Positions 15,789-22,976 of a DNA stretch of 22,976 bases are shown here, one piece after another; the stretch's first letter is position 1; each line of letters starts with the position of its first letter. Location: contig CALGOO010000070.1 in assembly GCA_937960715.1 (NCBI GenBank), forward strand, positions 1 to 22,976. Direction: 5' to 3'. A program made the translations under genes and the position numbers. A model generated the notes under the pieces. That model searched no databases, was not told the origin of the DNA, and saw only the letters and a list, made by a program, of their open reading frames with translations. The DNA is from an uncultured Candidatus Competibacteraceae bacterium. Its GTDB lineage: Bacteria; Pseudomonadota; Gammaproteobacteria; Competibacterales; Competibacteraceae.

Positions 15789-17600
15789 TACCCGCACCTG
15801 ACAGCCGCCGTCAGGACCCACTCCGATCACGGCTTCCCCGCCCAGCTCCCGCGCCCGCTGCCTGATGAGGGTCAGGCCGCGACCACCCGAGATGGCGTGG
15901 GGATCGAACCCGTGCCCATTGTCCTCGATCACGATCCACGCGCAATCGGCTGCCGGATCGAAGCGGGTCGTCACCACGATCTCGGTGGCGGCGCCGTGTC
16001 GCATCGCGTTGGCGATGACCTCCAGCATCAAATGTTGGATGCTGCGGACGCCGGTCGGCGTGAGTTCCTTGAACGGCGGCAGCGATTGCGCCCGCCAAAC
16101 CAAGCTCACGCCGGCCGCTTTCAGGCGATCCCGCAGCCGATAGCGCAGGTGGCCCAGCACGGTGTCGATATCCCCTCCATAATCCTGGAGCGAGTCGACC
16201 GCGAGCTTCAACTCCTCAAGCGCTTCGCTGAGGTATTCGACCGCGACCGAGTGGGATGAGGCATCATTGCGGCGCAGTACCCCAAGCGCGCCGCTCAACC
16301 GGCTTCCCAACCCATCGTGCATGTCGCGCATCAGACGTTGGCGCTCCGCCAGCGCGGCGGCCTGTTGCAGGGCCTCCCGGGTTCGCTCGAACGAAGCGGC
16401 AAGCTGCCGCTCCCGCTCGGCCACCCGTTCGGCGAGGGTTTGGTTCAGGGCGCGCAATTCACGGGCGGCGCGGGTGTAACGATCCGCGATGATGAAGCCC
16501 ATCGTCAAGCAGAACAGAACCGACATATACCGGACCCACGAAGTTTCGCCAAAGGCATCCGGCGTGAACCAGACGTAAGTCCAATCCCGGATGCCGACCA
16601 GCACGGAGACCACGAGGGAAAAGGCCAGCAGCGCCTGATCGAGCCCGCGGCCGAGCCAGGCGAACCGGACCGCGACGCCCGCGCACAGCATGGCCAGACC
16701 GATCATGAGTCCCAGCCAGGTGGTCCAAAGCATCACATAGCCCTGGGTAAACCCGATCGTGCTGGTCGCGGCCGCGCCGAGAAGATACGCCCGCCAGGCC
16801 AGCGGGAACCAATCCCGCTCCACGGCCAGCACCAGCAGGGTCAGCCGGGCGGTAAAGCCGACGTAAAGCGCGTAGGCAAAAGCGACCGCCACGCCCCAGG
16901 CGGGCCAGCCAAGCGGCGGTTCGTCGATCAGAACGTCGGCGACGCGAAAAGCCCAGACCAGTTCGGCGATGCCGAACACCCGGTACAAGGCAACCCGCTG
17001 CCGCGACCAGAGCAAAAGGGAGAACACCCCCAGCGCCACGCTGATGCCAACCACGACCAGCGACCCCATGATGCGCCATTGGTAGACCGTGCTGAATTCC
17101 CGCTGCAAGTCGCTTTCGACGCCGAAGTAAACCATCGACAAGCCACCCCGGCGCAGGAACTGGGCTCGAATCGTGATTTCCAGCCGATCGTCGCCCCGCA
17201 ACAGCGCCTGCGGAATGCTCACCAGGCGGGGAGCCTTGGCGAGATCCAGGCGCGCGCTTTGGGCATCGAGAGGCGCGCTGACGAGGACGCCGTTGACCCG
17301 CGCCTCGAATTGATTGCCGACCTTGGCCAAATAAATCGCGCGCGGTCCATCGGGCGCGTTCTTGAGCGGATCGAGCCGGATTTCGAATCGAGCCTGTCCA
17401 TCGCGTCGGTCGGAGAAATCATCCCAGCGATAGGGCAGGCGGACTCTGTTCGGATCGGACGGCGCCTCGCCATCGAAGGTAACGGTCGCAAGGGCTTCGC
17501 GAATCGTCACGCCCAAGTCCGGAACTCCGACGCTGGCGTCGACCGAGGCGGCAAGGCCGGCCAGGACGAGCGCGATCAGAATCGGGAGCAGGAGGAGCAT
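15735..17600 (-). CDS. Membrane sensor histidine kinase with 7TM-DISM-like sensor and HisKA_3 (NarL-type partner)
   Basis: A 621-residue protein. Residues 1-20 are a signal/anchor sequence. Residues 25-170 form an extracytoplasmic beta-rich domain like DISMED2 (RLPYRWDDF, FEIRLD, VNGVLV, LEITIRAQ). About seven transmembrane helices span 176-375. A coiled coil follows (378-420), then HisKA_3 with RLMRDMHDGLGSRLSG (His428), and an HATPase with MLEVIANAMRHG (N box), DNGHGF (560-565) and GGRGLTLIRQRA. The start at 17600 gives a clean N-terminal hydrophobic segment. The longer frame would overlap the regulator gene. It lies 4 bp after the LuxR-type response regulator and is its evident partner. 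The kinase chemistry is clear, but the signal is not. 7TM-DISM sensors often face carbohydrate or envelope cues. The 3' end carries a duplicated 27-bp segment. Confidence 0.92.
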   Translation of the reverse strand: MLLLLPILIALVLAGLAASVDASVGVPDLGVTIREALATVTFDGEAPSDPNRVRLPYRWDDFSDRRDGQARFEIRLDPLKNAPDGPRAIYLAKVGNQFEARVNGVLVSAPLDAQSARLDLAKAPRLVSIPQALLRGDDRLEITIRAQFLRRGGLSMVYFGVESDLQREFSTVYQWRIMGSLVVVGISVALGVFSLLLWSRQRVALYRVFGIAELVWAFRVADVLIDEPPLGWPAWGVAVAFAYALYVGFTARLTLLVLAVERDWFPLAWRAYLLGAAATSTIGFTQGYVMLWTTWLGLMIGLAMLCAGVAVRFAWLGRGLDQALLAFSLVVSVLVGIRDWTYVWFTPDAFGETSWVRYMSVLFCLTMGFIIADRYTRAARELRALNQTLAERVAERERQLAASFERTREALQQAAALAERQRLMRDMHDGLGSRLSGALGVLRRNDASSHSVAVEYLSEALEELKLAVDSLQDYGGDIDTVLGHLRYRLRDRLKAAGVSLVWRAQSLPPFKELTPTGVRSIQHLMLEVIANAMRHGAATEIVVTTRFDPAADCAWIVIEDNGHGFDPHAISGGRGLTLIRQRARELGGEAVIGVGPDGGCQVRVRLPYGSAESSSDTSAPG

Positions 17601-17604
17601 GGCG

Positions 17605-18321
17605 TCATCGATCCAGAAGCCCCCGCAGCAATCCCATCTTGGAAGCCTCGAACACCGCTTCCGAGCGGGAGTGGACGCCGAGCTTGCCATACAGGTGCTT
17701 GAGATGGGTTTGGATCGTGCGAACGCTCACCGCCAACAGGCTGGCCACCTCGGCGTAGGTGTAGCCGCGCGAGATCAGGACGAGAATTTCGGTTTCCCGC
17801 TCCGTCAAAGCCGGCGTCTCGGCCTCGGGGACTGGCCTGCCGGAAACTTCGGTCTTCGCCGGGTCGGCGGTCGGCGGACTCTTGCGCAACCGTTGCAGGA
17901 TTCGCCGCGCGATGATCGGGCTCATCGGCGAACCACCCGAACGAACCTGGCGAATCGAATCTTCAAGGGTTACCCCCGGCGTGTCCTTGAGCAGATAACC
18001 ACTGGCGCCGGCCTCGATGCTGGCGAGGATCAGCGCCTCGTCGCCAAACATGGAAAACACCATCGTTTGGCAGGCCGGGTGCTTTCTGGAAGCCAGGCCA
18101 ATGACCTCAAGACCGGAGCCATCCGGCAATCCCAGATCGACCAGAAGGACATTGGGGCTGTATCTCGCCAACGCCCTGGCGGCTTCGGTAACCGAAGCCG
18201 CGTGGAACAGCACCCGCATGTCGGCGCTGGATCGAACGGCGGCGATCATGCGCGACAGGGTTTCGGCCTGATCCTCGACCAAACCCACTTGAATGATTGG
18301 ATCGACGACAATCGTCATCAT
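17605..18321 (-). CDS. NarL/LuxR-family response regulator
   Basis: A 238-residue transcription regulator. The N-terminal REC domain (about 10-128) has Glu15-Asp16, phosphoacceptor Asp62 in NVLLVDLGLPDGSG, and Lys112 in GYLLKDTPG. The C-terminal LuxR-type helix-turn-helix (about 168-230) shows LTERETEILVLISRGYTYAE, then VSVRTIQTHLKHLYGKLGVHSR. The start at 18321 was chosen because GGAG stands five bases before it. An upstream ATG at 18363 has no such site. The gene ends 4 bp before the 7TM-DISM kinase, a standard two-component pair, and follows the outer-membrane protein gene by 91 bp with no obvious terminator between. Its targets are unknown. Confidence 0.95.
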   Translation of the reverse strand: MMTIVVDPIIQVGLVEDQAETLSRMIAAVRSSADMRVLFHAASVTEAARALARYSPNVLLVDLGLPDGSGLEVIGLASRKHPACQTMVFSMFGDEALILASIEAGASGYLLKDTPGVTLEDSIRQVRSGGSPMSPIIARRILQRLRKSPPTADPAKTEVSGRPVPEAETPALTERETEILVLISRGYTYAEVASLLAVSVRTIQTHLKHLYGKLGVHSRSEAVFEASKMGLLRGLLDR

Positions 18322-18412
18322 GGTTGCTCCAGTTGAAACCACGCAATTTCTCGGTTCTCTCATTGGCGAGTAAGCGAAAACCGCGCGCCGACCCGGCCCC
18401 GACCCACCGCAG

Positions 18413-19666
18413 TCAGAATAAAACCCCGATATTCAGCGAGACATACTGCGAAACCACGGCATTTTCGCCGGCGAACCGATTGCGATAGGTGAGATTGGCG
18501 TAGAAAGGCGTCTTGGCTGTTTTATCCCGATACCGTTGCAGGGTCGAATAGCCGAGAGTCACGGCCACCCGCTGATTTTCGCTCTCGGATTCCTGCTCCA
18601 GGGATGAATAGGGCAAACCAGAATTACCATCGATATCGTCCTGAAACTTCCGAGCGAAGCTGTATCTCAGGGAGGCCGACCATTCGGGGGCGAATTGATA
18701 GAGACCTATCAAATCCAACCCAAGAATATCTCCGAGATTTCGATCGGCTGTTTCGATGTCACGGGTGATCGGTTGATCGACCGAGTTGGGCACTCGCAAG
18801 GTTTGGTGATCCGGCAACTGTAAATCATAGCGGGTAGTAAAATTCAGTTGCAGATTTTCAGTCACCCCATAATCCACATGAAAGCGAAACAAAATATCGG
18901 TCTGCCCGTCCCCAAAATCCAGCGCCGCGAGATTATCGATATCCTTTACCTTGCCGGTTGGAAATCTGAGTCCGGAAGCCACCGCCAACCGCCACGGTTT
19001 CCGGTCATAAAATTGGTATTTGGCGTAAAGCTCGATATCGCCAATCCCACTGTCGGTAAAGGTTTCAAACCGTTCATATCCATAGCCGGGAATATCCGTG
19101 ACCCCATCCCGATTGACATCCAGTCCCTGTCCTAGCAGATTTTGGATATCCTCATCGGTCAACCGTATTCCACCAGCGGCGATTGGAATCAGAGGACTAT
19201 GAAAAGGGTCCGATGGCGTTCCGAAGAGCGGATTTCTTCCAACATTGGCTTGAGAAGCATCCAGGCCAGCTCGGATTTCATTTTTTACGTAGCCATAGGG
19301 CACTTTGACAACCAGCGTCAACTTGTCGGTCAACCCGTAAGCCAGATTGAATTCGGAAAAACGGGAAGTCAATCTGGAGTCGACCACCGACTGCCCTAGC
19401 GTGGCATTGCCGCCGACCAGGGGACTCAGCCCAGACAGCGCAGGAAACACTCTACTGTTCAGGTCCGTGTTAAAATCCGCTGCGAGAGCCTCCGAGTCCC
19501 CATCTGGTCCATAGCGTTTTTCGATGGGGAAATAGCAGTAAAACGTGGCGTCGAGCAGCGAAACTTCCTGGGGTAAGACTCGCGCCGATGTGTCTTCGGC
19601 TTGGGCATTCGTTACCGAAAGAAACTGGACAAAAACCACTCCAACGATATTGGCTGCTCTTGGCAT
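18413..19666 (-). CDS. Outer-membrane beta-barrel protein (transporter-like, function unknown)
   Basis: A 417-residue protein with a signal peptide (residues 1-23, cleavage after AQA). The rest shows alternating amphipathic strands typical of barrels (for example TDKLTLVVKVPYGYVKNE, GDIELYAKYQFYD, LRLAV-like and LQLNFTTRYDLQL) and a terminal Phe in YVSLNIGVLF, the usual BAM-recognition ending. It resembles the broad transporter / phenol_MetA_deg type family of outer-membrane proteins, but the substrate cannot be told. An EF-hand-like loop DVNRDGVTD (183-191) lies in a long Gly/Pro-rich insertion. The start at 19666 was chosen for the signal peptide. Upstream in-frame ATGs at 19738 and 19843 would put a non-hydrophobic tail in front. 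A sigma-54-like promoter lies about 50 bp upstream. Confidence 0.8.
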   Translation of the reverse strand: MPRAANIVGVVFVQFLSVTNAQAEDTSARVLPQEVSLLDATFYCYFPIEKRYGPDGDSEALAADFNTDLNSRVFPALSGLSPLVGGNATLGQSVVDSRLTSRFSEFNLAYGLTDKLTLVVKVPYGYVKNEIRAGLDASQANVGRNPLFGTPSDPFHSPLIPIAAGGIRLTDEDIQNLLGQGLDVNRDGVTDIPGYGYERFETFTDSGIGDIELYAKYQFYDRKPWRLAVASGLRFPTGKVKDIDNLAALDFGDGQTDILFRFHVDYGVTENLQLNFTTRYDLQLPDHQTLRVPNSVDQPITRDIETADRNLGDILGLDLIGLYQFAPEWSASLRYSFARKFQDDIDGNSGLPYSSLEQESESENQRVAVTLGYSTLQRYRDKTAKTPFYANLTYRNRFAGENAVVSQYVSLNIGVLF

Positions 19667-19716
19667 GTCGGTCAGTTCATCATTCGAGATAGTGGGTGAG
19701 ATACTGAGCGAGATGA

Positions 19717-19732
19717 TGCAATCGTTGGACCA
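19717..19732 (-). promoter_or_regulatory. Sigma-54-like (-24/-12) promoter of the outer-membrane protein gene
   Basis: On the minus strand TGGTCCA, four bases, TTGCA gives the GG-N10-GC spacing. The -12 element TTGCA is perfect and the -24 keeps the essential TGG. Transcription would start near 19705, about 40 bases before the ATG at 19666, which supports that start. The palindromes at 19896-19931 lie about 165-200 bp upstream, a normal enhancer distance. Confidence 0.55.
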
Positions 19733-19895
19733 CCTCATGTTATGTAATAAATTTAGCGCATAAAACCGAGTCTTATGATCATAAAATCGATTTTTCAAAT
19801 GCCCAACATCCCATATTTTCGGGATTTCGCCCACCCCGCTCACTTGGGTAAGCTAGGACGTAGCAGCGCCATGGAAGCCTCCTCATGCTCGCATG

Positions 19896-19931
19896 AATTC
19901 AATTTGAAACACGTTCGTTTCGAATTGAAAC
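19896..19931. promoter_or_regulatory. Second pair of TTTCAA/TTGAAA palindromes (upstream activating sites)
   Basis: GTTTCGAATTGAAAC (19917-19931) differs by one base from the operator at 2162 and 2192. AATTCAATTTGAAAC (19896-19910) matches its reverse complement at all but two bases. Centres are 21 bp apart, two helical turns. The sites lie between the divergent outer-membrane gene and methyltransferase gene, so they could affect either. Only the outer-membrane gene side has a sigma-54-like promoter. Confidence 0.6.
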
Positions 19932-20002
19932 GCGCCACAAAAACTGCTTGAAAATCAGAACTGATTGAAAATAGATAGGTTGTTTTTTTGAGGAGAAGGA
20001 TC

Positions 20003-20602
20003 ATGCGTGATGGGGACGCAGGAAAAGATGACGCTTATCGTGGCGTTCGATCTGTAATCGTCGATATCTGCACACGCCATCAAGCAGTGGAGATTCTCGG
20101 TATCGGCGAGGGCGCTCAGTCCATCTGCCTTGATCTATATAAGGCTGGCCACAATGTAACCGTCCTCGATTCTGATCGATCTCCTCTGGCCAACCCAACC
20201 GCATCGATACCGGCGACTGAATTGCCATTGCCATTAACAAAATATGGCTTAGAAAGGATCGTGACGGGTGGTTTTAATATGGCGCTGATTATTCAATCCA
20301 GCAATCCCTGCTACAATTTATCGATGCTGATCGAATTTGTCTTTCCAAAAATTCAGGTTGGCGGTGTGATCGCGCTGTCGATTCCTTATTATGGTCATTT
20401 AAAATGCTTGTCGGTATTGGCCAAGAACTGGTGGAGTCGCTTCTTTTCACTAGGATATGGTGACCGACCTTTTGAATACTGGTCCAGGGACCAGTTGATC
20501 ACTTTCTTGGAACAGAATGGCTTCATAATCACCGAGTGCATTGGTGTTCGCGATACTTCATCAAAGTGGCAAAATCTGGTTATTGTCGCGAGAAAATCCT
20601 GA
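20003..20602 (+). CDS. Class I SAM-dependent methyltransferase-like protein
   Basis: A 199-residue soluble protein. Residues about 26-53 read AVEILGIGEGAQSICLDLYK followed by AGHNVTVLDSD, matching motif I (glycine-rich SAM loop) and the acidic end of strand 2. PKIQVGGVIALSIPYYGHLK and then FEYWSRDQLITFLEQNGFII follow the Methyltransf_23/11 pattern (post-motif loop, then F/W-S-x-x-L-x-x-x-L-x-x-x-GF). The substrate is unknown. The loop LGIGEG departs somewhat from the usual E/D-x-G-x-G. The start at 20003 is set by AGGAGAAGG just upstream, and a TTG at 19988 was rejected. A weak sigma-70 pair, TTGAAA (19948) and TAGATA (19972), lies upstream. It is followed after 95 bp by the phosphatase gene on the same strand. 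Confidence 0.75.
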   Translation: MRDGDAGKDDAYRGVRSVIVDICTRHQAVEILGIGEGAQSICLDLYKAGHNVTVLDSDRSPLANPTASIPATELPLPLTKYGLERIVTGGFNMALIIQSSNPCYNLSMLIEFVFPKIQVGGVIALSIPYYGHLKCLSVLAKNWWSRFFSLGYGDRPFEYWSRDQLITFLEQNGFIITECIGVRDTSSKWQNLVIVARKS

Positions 20603-20697
20603 AGAAGGCCAAAAGCCAAAAACTACTTGGTTGATTCGAGTTTATTATACTGTTTTCGGTGCTGGAAAAACCTGATCAATCCCCTTGAAGGAGACCC

Positions 20698-21669
20698 ATG
20701 ATGAAAATCGCCTTTACGTCCTGTTTCGACGCCCTGGTGGATTCAGAGCAAATCGTTTGGGATCAAGTGCATGCCCAAGCGCCCGAAGTTCTCCTTCTGC
20801 TTGGCGACACGATCTACATGGACTACTTCCCACGTTTGGGACGTCCAAGAAAATTGAGCAACCAGGAGTTTGCGAATGAAATGTACAACCGCTACAAGGC
20901 GCAATGGAGCGTCGAATCCTTCCGCAACCTGATTGCATCCGTAAAACGGGTTGGCTTGACTTGGGACGATCACGACTTTGCCTGGAACGGTTCTTGTGGC
21001 GCCGGAACCAATAGAAAGAAGGCGGTTCCTCGGGAAAAAAGCCGGATTTCGAAAAACCTCTTTCTCCAGTTCAAGGGCCGGGTACAACAAAAAAATATCA
21101 CATCGGCGTATCCGAACCAGCCATCCATCGATCAACTTCTTGCCGGCGATGACACCGGGATCGAGGATACGTTCGATTACGGCTCCATTCGCATCATCAT
21201 GCTTGACGGACGAACCTACCGAGAGGATCCGAGCGACGACAAAGACGATGACGAAATGTCGACTCGCTCTCTTCTTGGCAAGGCGCAGCGAACTTGGCTG
21301 GAAGACCAAGTAAGAACCGGCAATGGCCTCAAGTTGCTCTGCTCCGGCAGCACCCTCACCCGCAGTGGAGAGAGCTGGGACCACTACATGGATTACCAAT
21401 GGCTGATCGACAAAAGGTTCAAGAAAACCGTCGTGTTGAGCGGCGACATCCACAAGAACGCCACCCAATTGCATGATGGCTATCTCTTTGAAGCCACCTC
21501 GTCCGGCGCCGCGCTCCCCAGGATAGGCGGGGGAAGCGGCAACTTCGGAATTCTGGAACTGGAGGGTGGCCAAGTAAAAATCGCGCTTTACGAGAAGGAT
21601 GGTTTGGATAAGCAAAAGACGCTGCCCATCTTATTCGTTCCAGGGCTCCAGTCGTCGATTACCCACTGA
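20698..21669 (+). CDS. PhoD-like metallophosphatase (alkaline phosphatase D family)
   Basis: A 323-residue phosphoesterase with metal-binding motifs in family order: FTSCFD at the start, LLLLGDTIYMDY (Asp37), GLTWDDHDFAWNG (Asp90, Asp91, His92), MLDGRTYRED (Asp170, Arg172) and VVLSGDIHKNATQ (Asp250, His252), then FEATSSG. Characterised PhoD enzymes are Tat-exported phosphodiesterases/monoesterases. This one begins directly with MMKIAFTSC and has no signal peptide, so it is probably cytoplasmic and the substrate is open. AAGGAGA precedes the ATG by about 5 bases. The neighbouring methyltransferase may be co-transcribed, although a TATACT element at 20646 hints at a separate promoter. Confidence 0.92.
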   Translation: MMKIAFTSCFDALVDSEQIVWDQVHAQAPEVLLLLGDTIYMDYFPRLGRPRKLSNQEFANEMYNRYKAQWSVESFRNLIASVKRVGLTWDDHDFAWNGSCGAGTNRKKAVPREKSRISKNLFLQFKGRVQQKNITSAYPNQPSIDQLLAGDDTGIEDTFDYGSIRIIMLDGRTYREDPSDDKDDDEMSTRSLLGKAQRTWLEDQVRTGNGLKLLCSGSTLTRSGESWDHYMDYQWLIDKRFKKTVVLSGDIHKNATQLHDGYLFEATSSGAALPRIGGGSGNFGILELEGGQVKIALYEKDGLDKQKTLPILFVPGLQSSITH

Positions 21670-21745
21670 ACGTCTTGCACGCAGGACGGGTTGCGCACGG
21701 CCAGATCCGCCCTGCGCCATGCCCACCGAATAGCCAACCATCCGT

Positions 21746-21773
21746 CCTCCTCTCCGGCCACCGGGCGAGGAGG
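21746..21773. terminator. Stable hairpin between convergent genes, possible bidirectional terminator
   Basis: CCTCCTC and GAGGAGG form a 7-bp stem with an inner CCGG/CCGG pairing and a three-base tip. It lies between the phosphatase stop (21669) and the permease stop (21778). There is no T-run on either side, so it is at best a weak or Rho-assisted terminator. Confidence 0.35.
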
Positions 21774-21777
21774 GCTG

Positions 21778-22860
21778 TCATTTGACCCGCGCCAAACTCA
21801 ACAGCAGCGCCGCGCTCCCCAACAGCGCCATCATCGCGTACTCGAAACCGTGCGCGCCCAAGCCGCTGCCCTTGAGGAACACGTCGCGAATCACCACCAG
21901 GTAATACCGCAGCGGATTCAGCCAGGTCAGCCATCGCACGCCCTCGGGCATGTTGTCGATGGGGAACGCGAAGCCCGACAGGACCACCATCGGCATAATG
22001 ATGAAGAACGCCAGCAGCATCGCCTGCTGCTGGGTTTCGGCGTAGCTGGAAATCAGCAGTCCGATCCCCAGCGAACTCATCAGAAACAGCACGCTACCCG
22101 CCAGTAGACCGACGATGTTTCCTCGGAACGGCACGTCGAACCAGGCGACCGCGCTGACGCTGATCAGCGCCACGTCGAACAGACCGACGGCGGCCACGGC
22201 CGCCATCTTGCCGAGCAGAAACTCCAGCCGCGCCACCGGTGTCACCAGCAGACGTTCCAGCGTGCCGAATTCGCGTTCGCGGACGACGCTCATCGCGGTC
22301 AAAATCACCGTGGTGATCAGCACGATGGTGGCGATGATGCCCGGCACGAAATACGGTCGGTCGTCCAGATTCTCGTTGAACCAGGCCCGTTCCTCGATTT
22401 GCACCGGCGGTTCGATGCCGACGCGCAAGCGGGCATTCTGTTGCAGCGTTTGACTTAACTGGCCGGTGATCATCTGCGCGCTGTTGGAATCCGAGCCGTC
22501 GGAAACGATTTGCGCCACTGGTTGCCGGTCGAAATCGGGGGCGAACCGCAAAATCGCGCGGATTTCGCCCCGATCCATCGCCGCTGTCGCCGCGCCGACA
22601 GCCGGGTAGTAATGCAGGGTAAACCGACCGGTCGCTGCCACGGCGGCCAGCAATTCGCGGGTCGCCACCGTTCGCGCCTGATCCACCACCGCGATTTCGG
22701 CATGGCGGACATCGAAACTGGCCGCGTAGCCGAACACCATCAACTGAAACAGCGGTGGTACCACCATGAAAAACCGCATCCGGGGATCGCGCAGCAGTTG
22801 CCGGAACTCTTTTCCCAGCAAGGCGCGCAACCGGATCAGGCTCGCGACCACCGGATTCAC
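21778..22860 (-). CDS. ABC-2 type exporter permease (YhhJ/YbhR-like)
   Basis: A 360-residue inner-membrane permease of the ABC-2 exporter family. Seen: LRALLGKEFRQLLRDPRMRF near the N-terminus (the cytoplasmic amphipathic segment), then a first membrane helix (about 24-44) with PPLFQLMVFGYAASF. A large periplasmic domain (about 45-180) follows, then helices from VPGIIATIVLITTVILTAMS onward and the coupling motif VVREREFGTLERLLVTPV. The end is typical: GFAFPIDNMPEGVRWLTWLNPLRYYLVVIRDVFLKGSGL. The start is GTG at 22860, overlapping the TGA of the preceding permease (GTGA). A longer frame starting MYKRQ reads from sequencing adapter and is false. Tandem permeases of this kind usually work with an ATPase encoded upstream, here lost off the contig. 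Confidence 0.92.
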   Translation of the reverse strand: MNPVVASLIRLRALLGKEFRQLLRDPRMRFFMVVPPLFQLMVFGYAASFDVRHAEIAVVDQARTVATRELLAAVAATGRFTLHYYPAVGAATAAMDRGEIRAILRFAPDFDRQPVAQIVSDGSDSNSAQMITGQLSQTLQQNARLRVGIEPPVQIEERAWFNENLDDRPYFVPGIIATIVLITTVILTAMSVVREREFGTLERLLVTPVARLEFLLGKMAAVAAVGLFDVALISVSAVAWFDVPFRGNIVGLLAGSVLFLMSSLGIGLLISSYAETQQQAMLLAFFIIMPMVVLSGFAFPIDNMPEGVRWLTWLNPLRYYLVVIRDVFLKGSGLGAHGFEYAMMALLGSAALLLSLARVK

Positions 22861-22926
22861 GGGAGCAATCCCAGCTTCCGCGACCGAACCAGCGTCAGTC
22901 GCAGCAACACCAGCAAGATCACCAGC
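22857..22926 (-). CDS. C-terminal end of a second ABC-2 permease (truncated by contig end)
   Basis: Only the last 22 residues are present: LVILLVLLRLTLVRSRKLGL followed by LP and a TGA that overlaps the GTG of the next permease. A hydrophobic helix followed by a basic tail is how ABC-2 permeases end, and the one-base-shifted GTGA overlap is typical of tandem permease genes. The rest was lost where the adapter begins at 22927. Identification rests mainly on context. Confidence 0.6.
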
Positions 22927-22976
22927 CTGTCTCTTATACACATCTCCGAGCCCACGAGACCGTACTAGATCTCGTA
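22927..22976. other. Untrimmed Illumina Nextera adapter with i7 index (assembly artefact)
   Basis: CTGTCTCTTATACACATCT (22927-22945) is the Tn5 mosaic end. CCGAGCCCACGAGAC completes the Nextera read-2 adapter. CGTACTAG (22961-22968) is the 8-base N702 index, and ATCTCGTA is the start of the P7 primer. This is not genomic DNA. It generates the false protein ends MYKRQ (minus strand) and SLIHISEPTRPY (plus strand). Confidence 0.98.

Noticed and set aside
16317..17702. Plus-strand open frame of 461 codons opposite the 7TM-DISM kinase
   Set aside because: Composition is Gly/Pro/Gln/Arg/His-rich with no hydrophobic core or motif. The opposite strand encodes a coherent kinase with all catalytic boxes.
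1..22926. Defence system, prophage, tRNA or rRNA genes
   Set aside because: No nuclease/toxin/abortive-infection cluster, phage structural gene, tRNA-like cloverleaf or rRNA sequence was recognised on either strand. RNase T and the signalling proteins are housekeeping or regulatory.
22861..22941. Extended N-terminus of the ABC permease beginning MYKRQ
   Set aside because: The start lies inside adapter sequence. The preceding permease's own stop codon overlaps the true GTG start at 22860.

Overview
The window looks like a chromosomal contig end from a GC-rich gammaproteobacterium. The support is a sdhC-sdhD-sdhA succinate dehydrogenase operon, ygfZ, an RNase T gene (largely a gammaproteobacterial enzyme) and sigma-54-type promoters. 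A Competibacter- or Chromatiales-like host is only a guess. Real genomic sequence stops at 22926. The last 50 bases are untrimmed Illumina Nextera adapter with an index.

Left part (1-1797, minus strand): the start of sdhA, then sdhD and sdhC. Upstream of them, and apparently in the same transcription unit, is a 56-residue SDHAF4/DUF1674 assembly factor gene that sits inside a longer meaningless frame. A 608-bp intergenic region follows. It carries two identical copies of a GTTTCAAATTGAAAC palindrome 30 bp apart, a sigma-54-like -24/-12 element and a perfect 16-bp palindrome, in front of a large secreted protein gene (2406-4115) that ends at a strong terminator.

Acquired patch (4178-6438): a decayed IS66-type transposase fragment lies next to a strikingly AT-rich membrane glycosyltransferase-like (GT-C) gene, which suggests horizontal transfer.

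Signalling block (6554-14240, plus strand): ygfZ, then a soluble 1510-residue GAF + 8 PAS + HisKA_2 histidine kinase. One base after its stop comes a REC-PAS-HisKA-HATPase-REC hybrid kinase. Together they could form a phosphorelay, but no DNA-binding or enzymatic output domain is encoded beside them.

Minus-strand block (14270-19666): in transcription order, an outer-membrane beta-barrel gene, a NarL/LuxR-type response regulator, a 7TM-DISM-like HisKA_3 kinase, moaD, moaE and rnt. The barrel gene has its own sigma-54-like promoter and, about 170-195 bp upstream, two copies of the same TTTCAA/TTGAAA palindrome found before the secreted protein. I infer that the two genes, about 16 kb apart, belong to one small enhancer-binding-protein regulon for envelope or secreted proteins. 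This is the most interesting signal in the window.

Right part (20003-22926): a class I methyltransferase, a PhoD-like metallophosphatase without a signal peptide, and on the minus strand an ABC-2 type exporter permease plus the last codons of a second, overlapping permease gene cut by the adapter.
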